A DNA stretch of 64,000 nucleotides from Alistipes sp. (GCA_017381935.1 JAFOBG010000037.1:1-64000); one strand, 5' to 3'. Counted from the stretch's first letter, positions 33,512 to 43,650 are shown. The notes: generated by a model from the letters alone, not told the origin. A program made the numbers and translations.

Positions 33512-33884
33512 CAACATCATCAAGAGCTATGCCGATAGTATCGGCTACGGCTATGACACTAATATAGTACCTACGGCTTTAGCCGGTGGCACAAAGTTCC
33601 CTGCTATCTTTTGGAATGCTCCAGATGCAGAGTGGAGTGAGAGTAGGGCCAGGTGGAAATATCCAAGCAAGATATTTATTATTGCCGATGCCGGCAAGCG
33701 GGATGTAACTGAGTTGCTTGATGAACTACAAGACCATGCGCTCAATATCCATCGGGCCATGCAGAATGATGCGAGAGTATTTGCCGATGGTACATTTACC
33801 GCACGCCCGATGACAGGCTTTGATAACACCACTACTCATGCAATAGAGGTGGCGATAAACATCTACTGCGATGGCGGATGTTAG
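33492..33884 (+). CDS. Phage tail/neck-region protein, unknown
   Basis: 130 residues from ATG 33492 (MSRARINNIIKSYADSIGYGYDTN). The aromatic/beta character and place before an HK97 gp10-like gene suggest a tail terminator or completion protein, but no motif proves it. Confidence 0.5.
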   Translation: MSRARINNIIKSYADSIGYGYDTNIVPTALAGGTKFPAIFWNAPDAEWSESRARWKYPSKIFIIADAGKRDVTELLDELQDHALNIHRAMQNDARVFADGTFTARPMTGFDNTTTHAIEVAINIYCDGGC

Positions 33885-34422
33885 AAAGGCAGGTACTGCC
33901 GAAGATTGGCAGCCGTTGTGCGACCTTATCAAGGATGCTCTGGTAGCGAAACTTGCCGAGCAAGACCACAACGCCACAGGTGCGCTTTCGGATAGTATCG
34001 AGGTTATAGCTAAAGAACTGCCCGATAGGTGGGTTATTGAGGCACTGGCGAACATATATGGCAAATTTGTGAATAATGGCCGGCGACAAGGTGCAGCACC
34101 TCCACCGATAGAGGTTATATATGAATGGATGCGGCAAAGGAATATCGCATCCGAGGTAGTAAAAGAGACCCAGCGCAGAGGTATAGCCTTTGTAATAGCA
34201 AGAAGCATATCTCAGAGAGGAATACCTCCTGTAGGGGGTTACTCCCAACACTACTCAAAGGGTAACAGCCTAAAGCGCACCGGTTGGGTTGATGATGTAG
34301 TAGCAGAGAATGAGGAGAAGATATATGAGCTGGTGGAGGAGGTTATCGGCAAGGTAACAGATTGGATAATTTTTAACAAATATAAACATACAGCAACATT
34401 CTTTAACAATGGCAATAAATAA
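33871..34422 (+). CDS. HK97 gp10-like tail/neck protein (tentative)
   Basis: 183 residues. ATGALSDSIEVIAKELPDRWVIEALANIYGKFVNNGRR resembles the gp10/tail-completion family, which often carries a similar core. It overlaps both neighbours (14 bases each), so it is translationally coupled in the tail operon. Confidence 0.5.
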   Translation: MADVRKAGTAEDWQPLCDLIKDALVAKLAEQDHNATGALSDSIEVIAKELPDRWVIEALANIYGKFVNNGRRQGAAPPPIEVIYEWMRQRNIASEVVKETQRRGIAFVIARSISQRGIPPVGGYSQHYSKGNSLKRTGWVDDVVAENEEKIYELVEEVIGKVTDWIIFNKYKHTATFFNNGNK

Positions 34423-35332
34423 TGTGTACTTCAATTTAGTAGGTCGTGAATGTTTCGCAAATATCATTCAGACCTCAGCTTCTCCGGTTATTGTTAATAT
34501 ATTTGGCTATACAAAGGTATTAACTGAACAGCAACAGACTATCAACCTCACGCCATATATGCGAGAGCAGATAAGTATATCCCCTATTTGGAGAGGCTTG
34601 TTCACGGTTAAAGGTGGTGCAATCACACCGAGCATAGAGATAGATGGCAGGGAATATGCTGCGCAAGAATCTTGGCACATTGGAGAAAGAAAGTATAATA
34701 AGCATGCTTCAGATCTCCCATTCCGATTAATCGCACCTGGACAAGCTGATACTGTAACTACTTATATCGTAGCAGGCGGAGCTATTGAGATAGACTCAGA
34801 CGCCGGCCCTGTTGGAGAATTACCGAATGAGGGAGATAGTGGTTCTTTGGGAGCGTTATATCTGCGCCCAACAGAGGATATGGGTTTAATTACCCTGTAT
34901 AATCTGGATGATAGCGGAGCTTCGGATGAGCTGGAGCATATTCACTATATATTCCGACCTATGGGGTTAAATGGGAAACGCCTGGCATGGATTAATCGCT
35001 ATGGGGCATTAGACTTCTGGAACTTTGATTTTCTTAGAGAGCAGGATTTCGTGGTTGCATCTGAAACAATATATACCCAAAACGGCTATCAGAAAATTGC
35101 TAAAAGTGCAGAGAAGGTCTATATTATGGAAACGAAAGGCACTACACGTGAAGTCTTAGATGCGCTTTCATTTATCATAGCTTCGCCGGCAGTATGGGTT
35201 GTTACTGATGACCTTGTGAACGACCCTATATTTGATGAAGTCGATATAATTACAGAAGAGTGCAGGGTTTATAGTGATGATGATATACATGGTATGCAGA
35301 TTAGTTACAGACCGAAGAAGAGAGCATTATGA
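34409..35332 (+). CDS. Tail protein, distal-tail-like position
   Basis: 307 residues, beta-rich (MAINNVYFNLVGRECFANIIQTSASPVIVNIFGYTKVL). It contains RPMGLNGKRLAWINRYGALDFWNFDFLREQDFVV, a pattern I associate with Bacteroidetes phage tail proteins of unknown fold. It overlaps the next large tail gene by 4 bases. Function inferred from position. Confidence 0.5.
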   Translation: MAINNVYFNLVGRECFANIIQTSASPVIVNIFGYTKVLTEQQQTINLTPYMREQISISPIWRGLFTVKGGAITPSIEIDGREYAAQESWHIGERKYNKHASDLPFRLIAPGQADTVTTYIVAGGAIEIDSDAGPVGELPNEGDSGSLGALYLRPTEDMGLITLYNLDDSGASDELEHIHYIFRPMGLNGKRLAWINRYGALDFWNFDFLREQDFVVASETIYTQNGYQKIAKSAEKVYIMETKGTTREVLDALSFIIASPAVWVVTDDLVNDPIFDEVDIITEECRVYSDDDIHGMQISYRPKKRAL

Positions 35333-37983
35333 TAGAGGTATATATAGATAATGAGCAGTTGGAAATACCCAATACTACGAGTGTGGGAATCAACGTAGGT
35401 ATTGCACACATTGAAGACCCAATTTCTGCGAGTGGCTCATTCTCGCAGACTATAGATGTGCCGAGGACAACGCACAACGAGGCGGTGTTCGGGCATACAG
35501 AGCAGATACTCTCGCCCGACATCTTCAACCACGCAGAGCATACCGTAGCAGTGTATGAGGATGGCGTGGAGTTGATCAAGGGTAAGGCATACTTTGAGGG
35601 TGCTACAGACACACACTACAAGTTGCAGATCGTAGGCAATGAGTTTGACTGGTTGGAGCGTATCAAGGATAAGAAGTTGAACGAGATAGATGATACACCT
35701 ATCTCTCAGTTTAAAGAATACGAGACAATGACAGATGCCGAGCGTAAGGCGGTGTTTTTTGCTTTGCTAAATCACGGTTGCTGGTGGCAGGAGGTAGAGG
35801 ATGACACGATCCGCAGGAAGTGGGCTACTTATGCCGACCTTATTCCGTTTGTCAGCCTGCACACCATTCTGCAGTCTATCTTCAAGGGTTACACAATCAA
35901 CGCAGGTACTATATCCGAGTTCTTAACTCGCCTATACGTTACAGGGCAGTGGAAGATGGCTGATAATGCGGATGTACTCGCAGAAGATAATGAGTGGGAG
36001 ATTAGCTGCACAGGCGCAAATATTATCGACATTACCGCGAATGGAGTAACAGAGGCGGTAGTCGGCACAAAGGTAACAGCAGACAATCACGGCAACGAGG
36101 CAGCCTATTGTGATGTGTTCGATACCGTAGAGAGCGACCCGAATAACCGCATACAAGTAGAAGAGCGAGAGGTTATGGCTGATGGCGAGGCGATAACACA
36201 TAACATCCTATCATTTGCACCATATGTACCGACCGAGGATGTTGTGGAAGTTGTCACAGCCTATCGTATGCGACTGCGATACACTACGCAATATGTAATG
36301 CGTGGCAATACACCTGTATTCGCTGACACTATACACTTCGGAGGTATGCCGGTTGCGCAGTTGAGCTTCGAGGATGGTATTGCTTTCGTTGAGACCAACA
36401 AAGACGGACTTAATCAAACGAGATTTAATTGGAATATCACACCGGCAATGCCTGCCCTTACGAGCCTTGTATCTCCACTGCCTGATGAGTATAAAAAGGA
36501 CTTCTTCCTCAAGGTGTATGAGCCTGACCTTTATACCGAGATAGTGCAGATACTATACTACCGAGAGGCTTACTCGATGGATGTAGTTGTGCGTTATGAA
36601 ACTATTGCTAACTCGGTAACAACAGATAACTATTTCCGAGCTGCGAGCCATATAGGGGGCGGAGGTTATTCGAGTGGCGCAGCGTATAACACATCGGCAA
36701 GAATTGCCCTCAAGACCAAGTATGGCGATATAGTCGTTGTGGATGACTACTACTGCGCGTATAAAGTGCCTACATATACCGTTGAGTACTCTACTAACGA
36801 TCAAGAGTATCTATTTAGGGAATACCTGCGACCTTGTCGCAATGTCGAAGCGTTCAAGTATGCAACCGTTATACTTTATCAGTTCGAGGGTGAGGTAAAT
36901 ACAATATCTTTCGATGTGCAACTGCTCACTCCTGCTTTCAATGTTTCGACACTTGAGGCAGCAAGCCTCGCGGTGGGCTTTACAAGTAGCCGGGCTACAG
37001 AGTTGGGGGATGCAGAGCTATTGGTGGCGGTAGGCGATGCCTCACTCTCACCAAAGTTCAACGGAGTGCTACCCTTTGGCCTCCCTATATCACTCAACGA
37101 TGTAGGCGGAGAAACCGCAGCAACAGATATGATCAAGGCTATTATGCACCTATTCAACCTACGCATATACACTAATGCCGATACGAAAGTCGTACATCTA
37201 CTACCTCATAATGAGTTCTACACCGATAATATAGTTGATTGGAGTAACCGCATAGATAGGGACAAGGGGATAGAGATAACTACTATAGGCGATGATATCG
37301 GCAATGCCCTATTACTTACATATCAAGAGGCAACCCCAGCAATCGAGTACTATAACAAGCGACATAATTCACCGTATCTGTCGTGGCGCACACCGCTATT
37401 GAGCAAACGCAATAATAAAGAGAATGAGTTGCAGAACGCAGCCTTTACAGCGCCGATGACCGAGCCGACAATAGAGCTATTCCCGCAATCGCCTATGGGT
37501 GGTGGCTCGTTGCTTAATATGGTTGATAAGGACACGCAGGACACACTCGACAATCTCGACTATGGCAATATCCCGCAGGTGTTGGTGCAAGTTATGAAAT
37601 CGACTGAAGCCCCTACAGAAGCAATACAATATGTAGGCACAACAGGAGTGCTTGCCAACTATCTACAGCCGGATATAGTTGTAACAGATCAGAATGTCAA
37701 CACGACTATATCATTCAGCGACAATAGAGGAGTAGAGGGTTTGCATAAGCACTACGACAAGCACGTGCAGGCATGGAACTACGGTAAGCGTATCATTTGT
37801 TATTGCCGAGTGTTGCCGCAGGAAATAGAAAGCCTACGCAAGGCTGATACTTCGGTGGTGGACTTCCGTTCCAAATTTAAGCTCAATATTGACGGCGAGG
37901 ACATCTATTGCCGTCTGGAGAGTATAGAGAACTATGAGCCGCAGAACGCTACGCACAAGTGTACATTCATTTATTTTAACTAA
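35329..37983 (+). CDS. Large tail structural protein (tail-hub-like)
   Basis: 884 residues, starting MIEVYIDNEQLEIPNTTSVGINVGIAHIEDPISASGSFSQTIDVP, a beta-rich N-terminal domain, with EYYNKRHNSPYLSWRTPLLSKRNNKENEL in the C-terminal third. Size and place directly before the tape measure gene suggest a tail-tip or hub component. No lytic or receptor-binding motif recognised. Confidence 0.55.
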   Translation: MIEVYIDNEQLEIPNTTSVGINVGIAHIEDPISASGSFSQTIDVPRTTHNEAVFGHTEQILSPDIFNHAEHTVAVYEDGVELIKGKAYFEGATDTHYKLQIVGNEFDWLERIKDKKLNEIDDTPISQFKEYETMTDAERKAVFFALLNHGCWWQEVEDDTIRRKWATYADLIPFVSLHTILQSIFKGYTINAGTISEFLTRLYVTGQWKMADNADVLAEDNEWEISCTGANIIDITANGVTEAVVGTKVTADNHGNEAAYCDVFDTVESDPNNRIQVEEREVMADGEAITHNILSFAPYVPTEDVVEVVTAYRMRLRYTTQYVMRGNTPVFADTIHFGGMPVAQLSFEDGIAFVETNKDGLNQTRFNWNITPAMPALTSLVSPLPDEYKKDFFLKVYEPDLYTEIVQILYYREAYSMDVVVRYETIANSVTTDNYFRAASHIGGGGYSSGAAYNTSARIALKTKYGDIVVVDDYYCAYKVPTYTVEYSTNDQEYLFREYLRPCRNVEAFKYATVILYQFEGEVNTISFDVQLLTPAFNVSTLEAASLAVGFTSSRATELGDAELLVAVGDASLSPKFNGVLPFGLPISLNDVGGETAATDMIKAIMHLFNLRIYTNADTKVVHLLPHNEFYTDNIVDWSNRIDRDKGIEITTIGDDIGNALLLTYQEATPAIEYYNKRHNSPYLSWRTPLLSKRNNKENELQNAAFTAPMTEPTIELFPQSPMGGGSLLNMVDKDTQDTLDNLDYGNIPQVLVQVMKSTEAPTEAIQYVGTTGVLANYLQPDIVVTDQNVNTTISFSDNRGVEGLHKHYDKHVQAWNYGKRIICYCRVLPQEIESLRKADTSVVDFRSKFKLNIDGEDIYCRLESIENYEPQNATHKCTFIYFN

Positions 37984-37988
37984 AAACA

Positions 37989-38004
37989 TTCCCCACAGGA
38001 ACAA
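37989..38004 (+). promoter_or_regulatory. TTCC-N5-GGAACAA motif, copy 2 (before the tape measure gene)
   Basis: TTCCCCACAGGAACAA, 15 of 16 bases identical to copy 1, in the only gap (33 bases) between the two large tail genes. Confidence 0.4.
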
Positions 38005-38016
38005 AATTACACAAAT

Positions 38017-40698
38017 ATGGCAGAAAAAGATATAATTCTACGCATTAACACCATAACCGACAAAGAGGTTATGGAGGAGTTTGGCAAGGTATTAAACGAC
38101 GTGCTTGGCAGTTATGAGGATAACATCCGCCGACTTGGCGAATATAACTCTCAAATTAAACAGACCCAAGCGGAGATTGCAAGGCTGAAGAAGATAGAGG
38201 AGGAGCGAGGCAAACTCAACGAAACACAGAAACAACAGCTCGCTAATCTTACTGCCGAGGAGCGCAAACTTCGTCAGGCTTCGTCAGAGATACAGCAGAC
38301 ACTGAAGAATGAGGAGAAGATACGCACGACTGCAAACGGCACTATGACTAATCAGGCGCAGCTGCTGGGCAAGCTCCGTATGGCGTGGAGGCAGATGACT
38401 GACGAGCAAAAGGCAGCCAACCCGCAGATGTTGGCGGCTATACAGGCTCTTGACCGCCATATTAAGGGGGCAGATGCAAGTATCGGCAACTTCCAGCGCA
38501 ATGTAGGTAACTACCCAGGCTTGATGGCACAAATGGGGCAGAGTGTGGTAAGTATGGCGGCAAGCGTAAATCCAGCATTTGGCTCGGTTACGCAAACGGT
38601 TATGGGTATGACCGAGCAGTTCGGGCTAACTTCTGGTGCTATCGGTGCTATCGGTGGTGTTCTTGCTGTGGCCGCAGCTGGCTTCAAGGTCTTCCAAGAC
38701 TCTATGGAGCTGACCCAGCAAGTGGGCGATGCTGTAGCTATCAAGGTTGCAGGTTGGGAGGCTACATACGACAAGTTCATCCGTATGGTCGCATCGGCAG
38801 ACTTCAGCAACTTCTGGGAGCAGCTTCGCAGAGTCAAGGAGGTAGGCGAGGAGACAGCTGCTGTACTTGACGAACTATTTGAGCGCAACAATGCACTAAC
38901 TATTGCAGAGGCAAAGGCGAGCGTAGAGCAACAGCGCAACCTCAAGATTATGCGCGACCAAACAAGGAGTGTGGAAGAGCGTAAGGCAGCAGGTGAAGCA
39001 TACACTGCGAGCGTAATGGAACTTGCGCAAAAGAGACAAGATATTGCCAAACAGGAACACGAGGCTCTGTTGGCAAATTTCGCAGCGCAAACAGGAGCAA
39101 GCAAAGAGCAGATAAGTTGGTATATAGAGAACTACGACAAATATAGAAACGTAGCCAATAAATACAACGCAGATGTAGCTGCTGCCGAGGAAGCATACAA
39201 AGCACAACAGAAATATATCCGCAACTTAGACGGTGCAGCCAAAGCTCAAGATTATGCAGATGCTCAAGAACTTTACAAAAAGTGGCAAACTGCCAAAGAT
39301 AGTGTGAGCAACCTATCTGAAGAAGAACAGAAATTCTTAGCCATACAAAATAAATACAATCTTGCCAATGACAAAATGACTACACAGCTTGTCAATTCGT
39401 GGGCAAATGTATATAGGGCTATCTCTGGTGCAGAGGCAGCAACACAGCGTGCTGCGACCACCGTAAACTCTCTAACAGCACAACAGAAAAGGCAGGAGAC
39501 AAAAGAGGCAGCGAAGCCCGCACCAAAAGGCAAGAGTAAATATGCGAATGTGGAAACATTTGAGGACTACCAGTTGGCTATCGCAGAGGATATGGAAAAA
39601 CAGACCACAAACCTTGCGAAGTGGCTAATGGAAGAAGCTGAAAAGGATGTTACCATACCGCAAGAGGTACTTAACTCCGCAGGGGTTAAAGCTGCCAAGA
39701 TGGCACGAGAGGCTAATGAGTGGCTACAGAATGAATTGGAGGCTGCCGAAGCGGAGGAAGCCCCTATAATCGCTCCAGTCGCAGACCCAAGTAAATCCCC
39801 TCTCGCCAAAGCTCTGGGAGTAACCGATGAACAGCTAACCTCTATAAAGAGCCAAGCACTGCAAGCAGCACAGCAGATATACGGCTCAATACAGCAGATG
39901 GCGCAGCAGGCATCACAGCGTAGGCTCGATGATGAATTGGCGGCCATAGAGGACAAAACAGAAAGTGAAAAGGCAATACTTAAGGCTAAGTTCGACAAGG
40001 GGGTGCTGAGAGAGGAGCAGTATGAGAAGAAAATTGCCGAGATTGACGAACAAGCTGAGGCAAGGCGTGAGGAGGTCCGCAAAGAGGCTTTCGAGAAAGA
40101 GAAAAGATGGAACATGGCTACAGCCTTTATGAATATGGCCCTGGCAGTGATTAAGGCGCTTACACAACTACCACCTCCGGTAAAGTGGGTTGAAGCGGCA
40201 CTTGTTACTGCAACAGGTACTGCTCAAATAGCAACTATTGCCTCACAGAAATACGCACGAGGTGGTGTACTACGAGGGCCATCACATGCGCAAGGTGGTA
40301 TAAAGGGATACATAGAAGGTCAGCCATTCGAAGTAGAGGGGGAAGAGACTATCATAAATGCCCGCAGTTCCGAGAAGTATCGCAATGAATTGTCGTGGAT
40401 TAACTCTGACAACGGCTGGGGTGTGGACTTCGCAGGTGTGCGTGGCAAGAGCAACTATCGCCCGCAGTTCAAGTATGCGAGAGGTGGTGTGTTAGGCTCC
40501 TTCGATTTCAGCCCTGCTGCTATCCCTCAATCTAATACCGTACAACAGAGTATAGCTCGCTATAATGAGCGCACAGAGGAACTTATAGCAGCTGTGAATA
40601 GGCGCATAGACCGTTTGCAAGTAAAGGTGAATATATCAGATATCGAGAATGCAAGCGAGACTAAACATGTTCATATAGCAAGAGCATCATTACCATAA
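38017..40698 (+). CDS. Tail tape measure protein
   Basis: 893 residues. A long N-terminal coiled coil (ITDKEVMEEFGKVLNDVLGSYEDN...EKIRTTAN) is followed by hydrophobic segments (FGLTSGAIGAIGGVLAVAAAGF). More coiled coil, a second hydrophobic block (MNMALAVIKALTQLPPPVKWVEAALVTATGTAQIATIASQ) and a Gly-rich end (GGVLRGPSHAQGGIKGYIEGQPFEVEGEE) complete it. This architecture and length are those of tape measure proteins, which set tail length and act in DNA delivery; at about 1.5 angstrom per residue the tail would be near 130 nm (inference). Confidence 0.85.
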   Translation: MAEKDIILRINTITDKEVMEEFGKVLNDVLGSYEDNIRRLGEYNSQIKQTQAEIARLKKIEEERGKLNETQKQQLANLTAEERKLRQASSEIQQTLKNEEKIRTTANGTMTNQAQLLGKLRMAWRQMTDEQKAANPQMLAAIQALDRHIKGADASIGNFQRNVGNYPGLMAQMGQSVVSMAASVNPAFGSVTQTVMGMTEQFGLTSGAIGAIGGVLAVAAAGFKVFQDSMELTQQVGDAVAIKVAGWEATYDKFIRMVASADFSNFWEQLRRVKEVGEETAAVLDELFERNNALTIAEAKASVEQQRNLKIMRDQTRSVEERKAAGEAYTASVMELAQKRQDIAKQEHEALLANFAAQTGASKEQISWYIENYDKYRNVANKYNADVAAAEEAYKAQQKYIRNLDGAAKAQDYADAQELYKKWQTAKDSVSNLSEEEQKFLAIQNKYNLANDKMTTQLVNSWANVYRAISGAEAATQRAATTVNSLTAQQKRQETKEAAKPAPKGKSKYANVETFEDYQLAIAEDMEKQTTNLAKWLMEEAEKDVTIPQEVLNSAGVKAAKMAREANEWLQNELEAAEAEEAPIIAPVADPSKSPLAKALGVTDEQLTSIKSQALQAAQQIYGSIQQMAQQASQRRLDDELAAIEDKTESEKAILKAKFDKGVLREEQYEKKIAEIDEQAEARREEVRKEAFEKEKRWNMATAFMNMALAVIKALTQLPPPVKWVEAALVTATGTAQIATIASQKYARGGVLRGPSHAQGGIKGYIEGQPFEVEGEETIINARSSEKYRNELSWINSDNGWGVDFAGVRGKSNYRPQFKYARGGVLGSFDFSPAAIPQSNTVQQSIARYNERTEELIAAVNRRIDRLQVKVNISDIENASETKHVHIARASLP

Positions 40699-40946
40699 TG
40701 GGGAAGTTCGATATAGATAAATATATTACCACAAAGGCAGGGTCATTCAATAGTGCGAATGACTTTGCCAAGTGGGCAATGTCTCACGGTGTGATTAATG
40801 AGAATAGAGTGCGCTATCAGGCTATACGTGAGTATTATCGTGCACTACCCTATTCAGATAGGAAAAGAGCGAAAATAGAGACAGCCGACCACTTCTGCCT
40901 CTCTTATGACAGGGTGGAAGAAATCCTTTATCGTAATAATCTGTAA
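40698..40946 (+). CDS. Small phage protein, unknown
   Basis: 82 residues (MGKFDIDKYITTKAGSFNSANDFAKWAMSHGV...). Its ATG overlaps the tape measure stop (TAATG). It contains a possible HTH at the end (FCLSYDRVEEILYRNN). It marks the boundary between the tail and head modules. Confidence 0.5.
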   Translation: MGKFDIDKYITTKAGSFNSANDFAKWAMSHGVINENRVRYQAIREYYRALPYSDRKRAKIETADHFCLSYDRVEEILYRNNL

Positions 40947-40987
40947 AAACTCCACAGACGAAATCACAATTACCGTGTTTAATTTTA

Positions 40988-41003
40988 TTCCGGTGAGGAA
41001 CAA
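40988..41003 (+). promoter_or_regulatory. TTCC-N5-GGAACAA motif, copy 3 (before the head module)
   Basis: TTCCGGTGAGGAACAA keeps the TTCC and GGAACAA arms while the centre differs from the other two copies, 17 bases before the protease-scaffold ATG. Confidence 0.35.
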
Positions 41004-41019
41004 AAACCTCGAAAAATGT

Positions 41020-42021
41020 ATGGAAAACAACTTCAAAATAGAGATTGACAACAGCGCAGGTACTGCTACTATCGACATAGAGGGTACTATTGGTTGCCCC
41101 AACTTTGGCGAGAGCGACAAAGTAGCCACTTATGAGGCCTTTAAGACAAAGGTAGGCGAGGTTATCAAGTCCAACCCACGCAAGGTGGTTGTGAACATTC
41201 GCTCCACCGGAGGAGATGTAAACGATGCTCTGCTCATTTACGATGCCCTTAAGGAGGTCAAGAATGTGGAGACTATATGCTATGGTTATGCAGCTTCAGC
41301 GGCTACAATCATAGCGCAAGCAGCAGCGCAAGGCAAACGTAAGATGTCGGCTAATGGGCTGTACCTTATCCACCAAGCAAGCACATCTGTAGATGGCAAC
41401 GCCAATGAGCTGGATGCAAAAGCAGACCTACTCAAGAAGACAGACGAGCGCATAGCTGCTATTTATGCCAATGCGAGCGGGAGACCAGCCGAGGATTTCA
41501 CTGCACTAATGGCAGAGAACAACGGCAACGGCAAGTGGCTATCAGCCGAGGAGGCACTGGGCTACGGACTGATTGACGAGATTATCAACGCAACAACAAT
41601 CACAAATATTTATAACCCAGAAGAGTATGGCTTGCCTGCTCTTCCAAAAAATCACAAAACAATGGCAGAGAAGACAACAGTTCTTGACCGTATGCTCGCT
41701 TGGTTTGAGAAGACCGAGAAGACCGAGATTGAGGACAAAATCGCAGAAAAAGAGGCAGAGGTGGCGAACATCACCGCAGAGCGCAATGCAGCAGTAGCTA
41801 ATGTGGCTACACTTGAGGCAGAGTGCAATACTCTCAAGGCACAACTTGCCGACAAGGAGGCAGAGGTGCAGAATCTCCAGACACAGCTCGCAGAGGCAAA
41901 GGCTATGGCAGTAAAGGCATCAGAGCCAGCGCAGGGGGTAAATGACCCAGACCCACAGGGCGGCGCAGCGAAGACCGCAAACCAGCTTGCTTATGAGGCT
42001 GACTTGGCAGCATTCAAGTAA
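41020..42021 (+). CDS. ClpP-like prohead protease fused to a coiled-coil scaffold
   Basis: 333 residues from ATG 41020. Residues about 1-190 are an S14/ClpP-like serine protease (VVVNIRSTGGDVNDALLIYDAL; nucleophile Ser in YGYAASAATI; catalytic His in YLIHQAS). Residues about 235-305 are a long coiled coil (EIEDKIAEKEAEVANITAERNAAVANVATLEAEC...) typical of a capsid scaffold, then a short acidic/Gly tail. The protease matures the capsid and removes the scaffold; both functions are on one chain here. It directly precedes the capsid gene. Confidence 0.88.
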   Translation: MENNFKIEIDNSAGTATIDIEGTIGCPNFGESDKVATYEAFKTKVGEVIKSNPRKVVVNIRSTGGDVNDALLIYDALKEVKNVETICYGYAASAATIIAQAAAQGKRKMSANGLYLIHQASTSVDGNANELDAKADLLKKTDERIAAIYANASGRPAEDFTALMAENNGNGKWLSAEEALGYGLIDEIINATTITNIYNPEEYGLPALPKNHKTMAEKTTVLDRMLAWFEKTEKTEIEDKIAEKEAEVANITAERNAAVANVATLEAECNTLKAQLADKEAEVQNLQTQLAEAKAMAVKASEPAQGVNDPDPQGGAAKTANQLAYEADLAAFK

Positions 42022-42050
42022 AAACATAAACCAATAAAAATAGTTAGGAA

Positions 42051-43016
42051 ATGGGACAGTTAATTGAGAATCCAAAAACCTATACAGGTGAGGAGATGGC
42101 GGAGATTTTCCTCCGCACCAACTTTACAGGAGAGAACGCAGCCGAGCTTGGACTGCGAGTACTTTACAATATTCCTGTAAACACTAACCTTAACTTCTGG
42201 AAGCGCAGAGAGAACATCCTCAAGGCGTACACAGCAGGTTGGCAGGGTGGCGAGACTTCGCAGAAGTACCAGAAAGTGCTCCAGATGGCGAAGATTAAGG
42301 CAGAGCAGGGCTTTGGCGCATCAGACTACTTCGGTATGGTATATGAGCGCATTACCAACTCTCCAAATGTGAATCTGCAGGACTTGTCAGGCACAGACAT
42401 CGAAGCAGCAGAGGTTGCACTATTCCGTGAGGCTATCGCAGAGGATGCTCGTGTAACTATGTGGGTCGGCGACACAGCAGGCTCATTCAGTGCATACAAG
42501 ATGTTTGACGGTCTGCTCAAGAAGGCTTCTACCTACACAGGCACAAAGAAGATTAAACTTACCGCACCTACAGCAGCTAATGTAGTTGCATCATTCAACT
42601 CTGTTCTCAAGGCAGCGCCAGCAGCACTGAAGGCTCTGCAGTCAACAGGCAAACTCGCATTCTTCGTAACAGAGGACGTATATGAGGCTTATCAAGAGGC
42701 CCTGGATGCAAAAGACAACACCCTTGCTTATACAGAGCTGCAGATGGGGCGTACAGTGTTGAATTACCACGGTATTGAGGTGCGCAAGATGAACATCGGC
42801 AGCCACCTTAAGACTGCGCAGTCTATCGTGCTTCTCACACACAAGGAGAATCTTGTATTTGCAGTCAATACTCGTGATATGCCAGATGCAGAGGTGCGCT
42901 TATGGTACAATCCAGACGAGATGGAGAACCGCCAGCGTGCATGTTTCCTTGCGGGTACAGAGCTACTTGACGAGGAGATGGTTGTTTACGCATCTACAGC
43001 CGTAGCTGCATCCTAA
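42051..43016 (+). CDS. Major capsid protein (HK97-fold expected)
   Basis: 321 residues, directly after the protease-scaffold gene and followed by a stem-loop. The pattern (MGQLIENPKTYTGEEMAEIFLRTNFTG...; LAFFVTEDVYEAYQEAL; VFAVNTRDMPDAEVRLWYNPDEMENRQRACFLAGTELLDEEMVVYAS) is that of Bacteroidetes phage capsid proteins, with the late RMAE/C-terminal beta segment of HK97-type shells. Assignment rests on position, length and these segments. Confidence 0.82.
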   Translation: MGQLIENPKTYTGEEMAEIFLRTNFTGENAAELGLRVLYNIPVNTNLNFWKRRENILKAYTAGWQGGETSQKYQKVLQMAKIKAEQGFGASDYFGMVYERITNSPNVNLQDLSGTDIEAAEVALFREAIAEDARVTMWVGDTAGSFSAYKMFDGLLKKASTYTGTKKIKLTAPTAANVVASFNSVLKAAPAALKALQSTGKLAFFVTEDVYEAYQEALDAKDNTLAYTELQMGRTVLNYHGIEVRKMNIGSHLKTAQSIVLLTHKENLVFAVNTRDMPDAEVRLWYNPDEMENRQRACFLAGTELLDEEMVVYASTAVAAS

Positions 43017-43030
43017 ATCACGGAAGTTGA

Positions 43031-43066
43031 ATGAGGTGGGCGTGGGTTACGGCTTGCGCCCATCAT
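43031..43066 (+). other. Stem-loop after the major capsid gene
   Basis: TGGGCG / CGCCCA with flanking ATGA / TCAT and a 14-base loop. There is no U run, so it more likely stabilises or attenuates the abundant capsid mRNA than fully terminates it. Confidence 0.5.
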
Positions 43067-43083
43067 AACAAAAAACTACAATT

Positions 43084-43599
43084 ATGGCAATTACATTATC
43101 AGGCTATAAGAGACAGTGTGGCCGCCAAAGCGGTGGTGTATCACGTATTGGTATTGCTCAGGTAAGCGATATCGAAAATATTACCGTTACTGAGGGCGTT
43201 ATCTCAGCCATTAAATTCAAGTCTGGAGCATCGTTCAAAGACTACCAGAGCGAACTCGACCAAGCAGAATATAAGTTTACAGAGACAGAGGCTACTATCC
43301 TCATTCGTCTAAATCGTGCAGGCAAGGCATCATCTATCGCTTATAACGAGTTGAAAGACCTTGCTCCTTGCGGACTTGTAGCAATCGCACAATTCAATAA
43401 CGGAGAGACTGTTCTCCTTGGCTATACAGAGGAGTTCGGTTTCAGCAGACCTATACTTGATGTAGTCCCAGACTCCGGAAGTGGCAAAGCTCCAACAGAT
43501 GATAATTACTTTGATATCACTTTGCGAACTTCGCAAATCCTCGCACCGTTGTTCTTGAGCGACACTATCGAGATATCTACCCTGTTCACAGCAGAGTAA
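43084..43599 (+). CDS. Abundant structural protein, possible tail tube
   Basis: 171 residues, beta-rich (MAITLSGYKRQCGRQSGGVSRIGIAQVSDIENITVTEGVISAIKFK). It is flanked on both sides by stem-loops, as is usual for highly expressed structural genes, and lies between capsid and portal genes. Length and fold prediction by eye fit a tail tube or head decoration protein; I cannot decide which. Confidence 0.5.
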   Translation: MAITLSGYKRQCGRQSGGVSRIGIAQVSDIENITVTEGVISAIKFKSGASFKDYQSELDQAEYKFTETEATILIRLNRAGKASSIAYNELKDLAPCGLVAIAQFNNGETVLLGYTEEFGFSRPILDVVPDSGSGKAPTDDNYFDITLRTSQILAPLFLSDTIEISTLFTAE

Positions 43600-43618
43600 T
43601 ACTTCTTCATTCTCAGAG

Positions 43619-43638
43619 GGGGAGGTATAGACCTCCCC
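43619..43638 (+). other. Stem-loop between tube-like and portal genes
   Basis: GGGGAGGT / ACCTCCCC, a perfect 8-bp stem with loop ATAG, no U run. Confidence 0.6.
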
Positions 43639-43650
43639 AATTTCAGAACT

